A DNA stretch of 8,346 nt from Janthinobacterium sp. (GTDB lineage: Bacteria > Pseudomonadota > Gammaproteobacteria > Burkholderiales > Burkholderiaceae_D). Below, one piece after another: positions 4,840 to 8,346 of the stretch. The stretch spans positions 2,462-10,807 of the forward strand of contig DMYQ01000175.1 in the NCBI GenBank assembly GCA_003482555.1, in the 5' to 3' direction. The position numbers and the translations under genes were made by a program. Positions within the stretch are counted from its first letter, which is position 1; each line of letters opens with the position of its first letter. The notes beneath the pieces are model-generated. The model saw nothing but the letters and a program-made list of their open reading frames with translations, was not told the origin of the DNA and searched no databases.

Positions 4840-6912
4840 GGATGTGTGCAATGCGATTTGGGCCTTGGCCGCCTCGACCACGTGCTCGGCTGAAAAGCCG
4901 AAGTGCTGCGCCAGCACCTTCATCGGCGCCGACATGCCGAAGCTGCGCAGGCCGAGAATGGCGCCCTCGCAACCAGTGTACCTTTCCCAGCCGAAAGCGG
5001 CCGCTTCCTCGACCGAGACGCGGGCGCGCACGGCGGGCGGCAAGACCGCCTCGCGGTATTCGCGCGGCTGGCTGTCGAACAATTCCCAGGACGCCATGCT
5101 GACCACGCGCGCCTTGACGCCGGCCAGCGTCAGCTGTTCGAAGGCTGCCGCGCACAAGGCCACTTCGCTGCCGCTGGCCAGCAACAGCACGTCCGGGTGG
5201 CCGTCGGCGGCGTCGGCCAGGATGTAGGCGCCGCGCGCGAGGCCGCTGGCGGCCGCGTATTTGCCGCGATCGAAGGTCGGCACGGCCTGGCGCGTGAGCA
5301 CCAGGCATACCGGCCTATCCTTGAGTCGCATGATGACGCGCCACGCTTCCACCACCTCGTTGGCGTCGGCCGGACGCAAGGTGAGCATGCCGGGCATGGC
5401 GCGCAGCGAGGCCAGGTGCTCGATCGGCTGATGGGTGGGGCCGTCCTCGCCCATGCTGATCGAATCGTGGGTCCAGATCGAGATCAGGGGCAGTTCCATC
5501 ATGGCGCTCAGCCTGAGGGCGGCGCGGCAGTAGTCGGTGAAGACCAGGAAGCTCGACACGAAGGGGCGCAGGCCGGACAGGCTCATGCCGCTGCCGACGG
5601 CGCACATGGCGTGTTCGCGTATGCCGAAGTGGAAGTTGCGCCCGCCATAGTCGGCGCCGCGTTCGCCGGCGCGCGACTGGAAGTCGTCGGCCGCCTTGAG
5701 CGCGGTCTTGGTCGAGGTCGACAGGTCGGCCGCGCCGCCCAGCAACCAGGGCAGGCGGGCCGCGATGGCGTTCAGCACCTGGCCGGACGAGTCGCGCGTG
5801 GCCAGGCCCTTGGCGTCGGCGGGGAAGGCGGGCAAGTCGGCGTCCCAGCCGGCGGGCAAGCCGCGCTCTTGCATCAGGTCGATCTGCGCCGCCAGTTCCG
5901 GGTATTCGGCGCGGTAGGTGGCGAAGCGGGCGTTCCAGGTCGCGTGGGCGCTGGCGCCGCGGCGCCCGAAGTGGGCCGCGAAGTGTTCGCTGACGCCGGC
6001 CGGCACGTCGAACTGGCGGTCCGGGTCGCAGCCGTAGAATAGTTTCGCCAGCCGCAACTCTTCCACGCCCAGCGGCTCGCCGTGCGCCTCGCGCGTGTCT
6101 TGCTTGTGCGGCGCGCCGTAGCCGATGTGGCTCTGGACGATGATCAGGGTGGGGCGTTCGCGGGTGTCGAGGAAGGTCCGGTAGGCGCCATCCAGCTGCG
6201 CCAGGTCGTTGGCGTCGGCCACGCGCGCGACATGCCAACCGTAGGCGGCGAAGCGGGCCGCCACGTCTTCGGTGAAGGTGAGGTCGGTCGAGCCTTCGAT
6301 GGTGATGTGGTTGTCGTCGTAGATCCAGCACAGGTTTGACAGGGCCAGGTGGCCGGCCAGGGAGGCGGCTTCGCTGCTGATGCCCTCCATCATGTCGCCG
6401 TCGCCGCACAGGGCGTAGACCTTGTGCTCGAACAGGGCGTGGCCGGGGCGGTTGTAGGTGGCGGCCAGCCAGCGCTCGGCGATCGCCATGCCGACGCTGG
6501 TGGCGACGCCCTGGCCGAGCGGTCCCGTGGTGGTTTCCACGCCCGACGTCCAGCCGTGTTCCGGGTGCCCGGTGCAGCGGCTGCCGGCCTGGCGAAACGT
6601 CATCAGATCGTCCATCGTTACCGCCAGCCGGTCGCCTGGCGGGTAGCTGTCGCCCCTGGCCTTGACGCCGCACAGATACAGCAGGCTGTACAGCAGCGCG
6701 CAGGCGTGCCCGGCCGACAGCACGAAGCGGTCGCGGTTCGGCCAGTCCGGTTCGGCCGGATCGTAGCGCAGGAAGCGCTGCCACAGACAGTAGGCCGTCG
6801 GCGCCGCACCCATCGGCGTGCCGGGATGGCCCGAGTTCGCTTGCTGGACCATATCGATCGACAGCGTGCGCAGGGTATTGATGCAAAGTTGGTCGAGTTG
6901 TGTAGAGTCCAT
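4825..6912 (-). CDS. tkt: Transketolase
   Basis: This thiamine-diphosphate enzyme transfers two-carbon ketol units between xylulose 5-phosphate and aldose phosphates in the non-oxidative pentose phosphate pathway. The 695-aa product is full length for the family. Active-site features are H29 (NSGHPG), H69 (SAGHA), HPEHGWTSGVETTTGPLGQG at about 116-135, and the ThDP/Mg motif GDGDMMEG at 170-177 with N201. The Pyr domain carries catalytic E433 (GIREHAM) and THDSISMGEDGPTHQP at 481-496 (H482, D490, H494). The C-terminal domain is intact. The wording around E433 and after THQP (PIEHLASLRAMP) is closer to plant, cyanobacterial and Gram-positive transketolases than to E. coli TktA (VREFGM, PVEQVASLR), as I remember them. 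I chose the ATG at 6912; a GTG directly before it (6915) is an equal-frame alternative adding one residue. A GGAG site at 6925-6922 serves either. It lies 54 nt downstream of pgi and overlaps pgm by 4 nt. Confidence 0.96.
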   Translation of the reverse strand: MDSTQLDQLCINTLRTLSIDMVQQANSGHPGTPMGAAPTAYCLWQRFLRYDPAEPDWPNRDRFVLSAGHACALLYSLLYLCGVKARGDSYPPGDRLAVTMDDLMTFRQAGSRCTGHPEHGWTSGVETTTGPLGQGVATSVGMAIAERWLAATYNRPGHALFEHKVYALCGDGDMMEGISSEAASLAGHLALSNLCWIYDDNHITIEGSTDLTFTEDVAARFAAYGWHVARVADANDLAQLDGAYRTFLDTRERPTLIIVQSHIGYGAPHKQDTREAHGEPLGVEELRLAKLFYGCDPDRQFDVPAGVSEHFAAHFGRRGASAHATWNARFATYRAEYPELAAQIDLMQERGLPAGWDADLPAFPADAKGLATRDSSGQVLNAIAARLPWLLGGAADLSTSTKTALKAADDFQSRAGERGADYGGRNFHFGIREHAMCAVGSGMSLSGLRPFVSSFLVFTDYCRAALRLSAMMELPLISIWTHDSISMGEDGPTHQPIEHLASLRAMPGMLTLRPADANEVVEAWRVIMRLKDRPVCLVLTRQAVPTFDRGKYAAASGLARGAYILADAADGHPDVLLLASGSEVALCAAAFEQLTLAGVKARVVSMASWELFDSQPREYREAVLPPAVRARVSVEEAAAFGWERYTGCEGAILGLRSFGMSAPMKVLAQHFGFSAEHVVEAAKAQIALHTSRSGT

Positions 6913-6921
6913 CACGCTTCA

Positions 6922-6925
6922 CTCC
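6922..6925 (-). promoter_or_regulatory. Ribosome binding site of tkt
   Basis: GGAG on the minus strand lies 9 nt upstream of the ATG at 6912 and 6 nt upstream of the adjacent GTG at 6915. The spacing does not decide between the two adjacent start codons, which differ by one residue. Confidence 0.5.
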
Positions 6926-6966
6926 AGTCGAATATCATGCCGAAAAAGTCGAGGAACCGGGCCGCT

Positions 6967-8346
<1,380 letters not shown>

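Noticed and set aside
3065..5227. Very long open frame (720 codons) on the plus strand opposite pgm and tkt
   Set aside because: It is antisense to two clearly identified enzymes, crosses their junction, has no recognisable domain, and has the Arg/Gly/Ala/His-rich composition typical of an unused frame in GC-rich genes.
4829..5308. N-terminal extension of the phosphoglucomutase frame to a 741-residue protein
   Set aside because: The extension lies inside tkt in another frame and is Arg-rich nonsense. The ATG at 4828 has a Shine-Dalgarno sequence and gives a family-like protein.
4903..6042. Long plus-strand frame opposite transketolase
   Set aside because: Its composition is that of an antisense shadow, and the minus-strand transketolase with intact active-site motifs explains the region.
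5315..6922. 535-codon minus-strand frame overlapping transketolase
   Set aside because: It is in a different frame from the intact transketolase, is extremely rich in Arg, Pro and Gly, and matches no family I know.

Overview
The window is a GC-rich piece of bacterial chromosome. Every gene I can support lies on the minus strand. Protein style points to a betaproteobacterium of the order Burkholderiales, perhaps an Oxalobacteraceae such as Massilia, Duganella or Janthinobacterium. The main clue is the chemoreceptor, whose signalling domain has the wording common in that group. This placement is from memory of families, not from a search.

In transcription order (right to left) the window holds four sugar-phosphate genes in a tight row. 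They are pgi (glucose-6-phosphate isomerase, 5' end cut off by the right edge), tkt (transketolase), pgm (phosphoglucomutase) and rpe (ribulose-phosphate 3-epimerase). The pgi-tkt gap is 54 nt, tkt and pgm overlap by 4 nt (ATGA), and pgm and rpe are 11 nt apart. This is almost certainly one operon with translational coupling at tkt-pgm. Together the enzymes connect glucose 1-phosphate (glycogen and other glucans), glucose 6-phosphate and fructose 6-phosphate with the pentose phosphates. Transaldolase, ribose-5-phosphate isomerase and the oxidative-branch enzymes are not in the window and could lie upstream of pgi.

Downstream of rpe is a 271-nt intergenic stretch with an AT-richer patch that probably carries the promoter of the next gene. 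That gene encodes a complete methyl-accepting chemotaxis protein (643 aa) with a periplasmic sensor domain, HAMP domain and signalling hairpin. The last 199 nt at the left edge hold no gene I can support. They contain a perfect GC-rich 11-bp hairpin just after the chemoreceptor stop codon and a second, longer inverted repeat.

I see no mobile element, CRISPR array, RNA gene or clearly new system. The points most worth a second look are the four-gene operon itself (rpe and tkt usually sit elsewhere in this group, so these may be second copies), the plant/cyanobacterial-like wording of the transketolase, and the two hairpins at the left edge.
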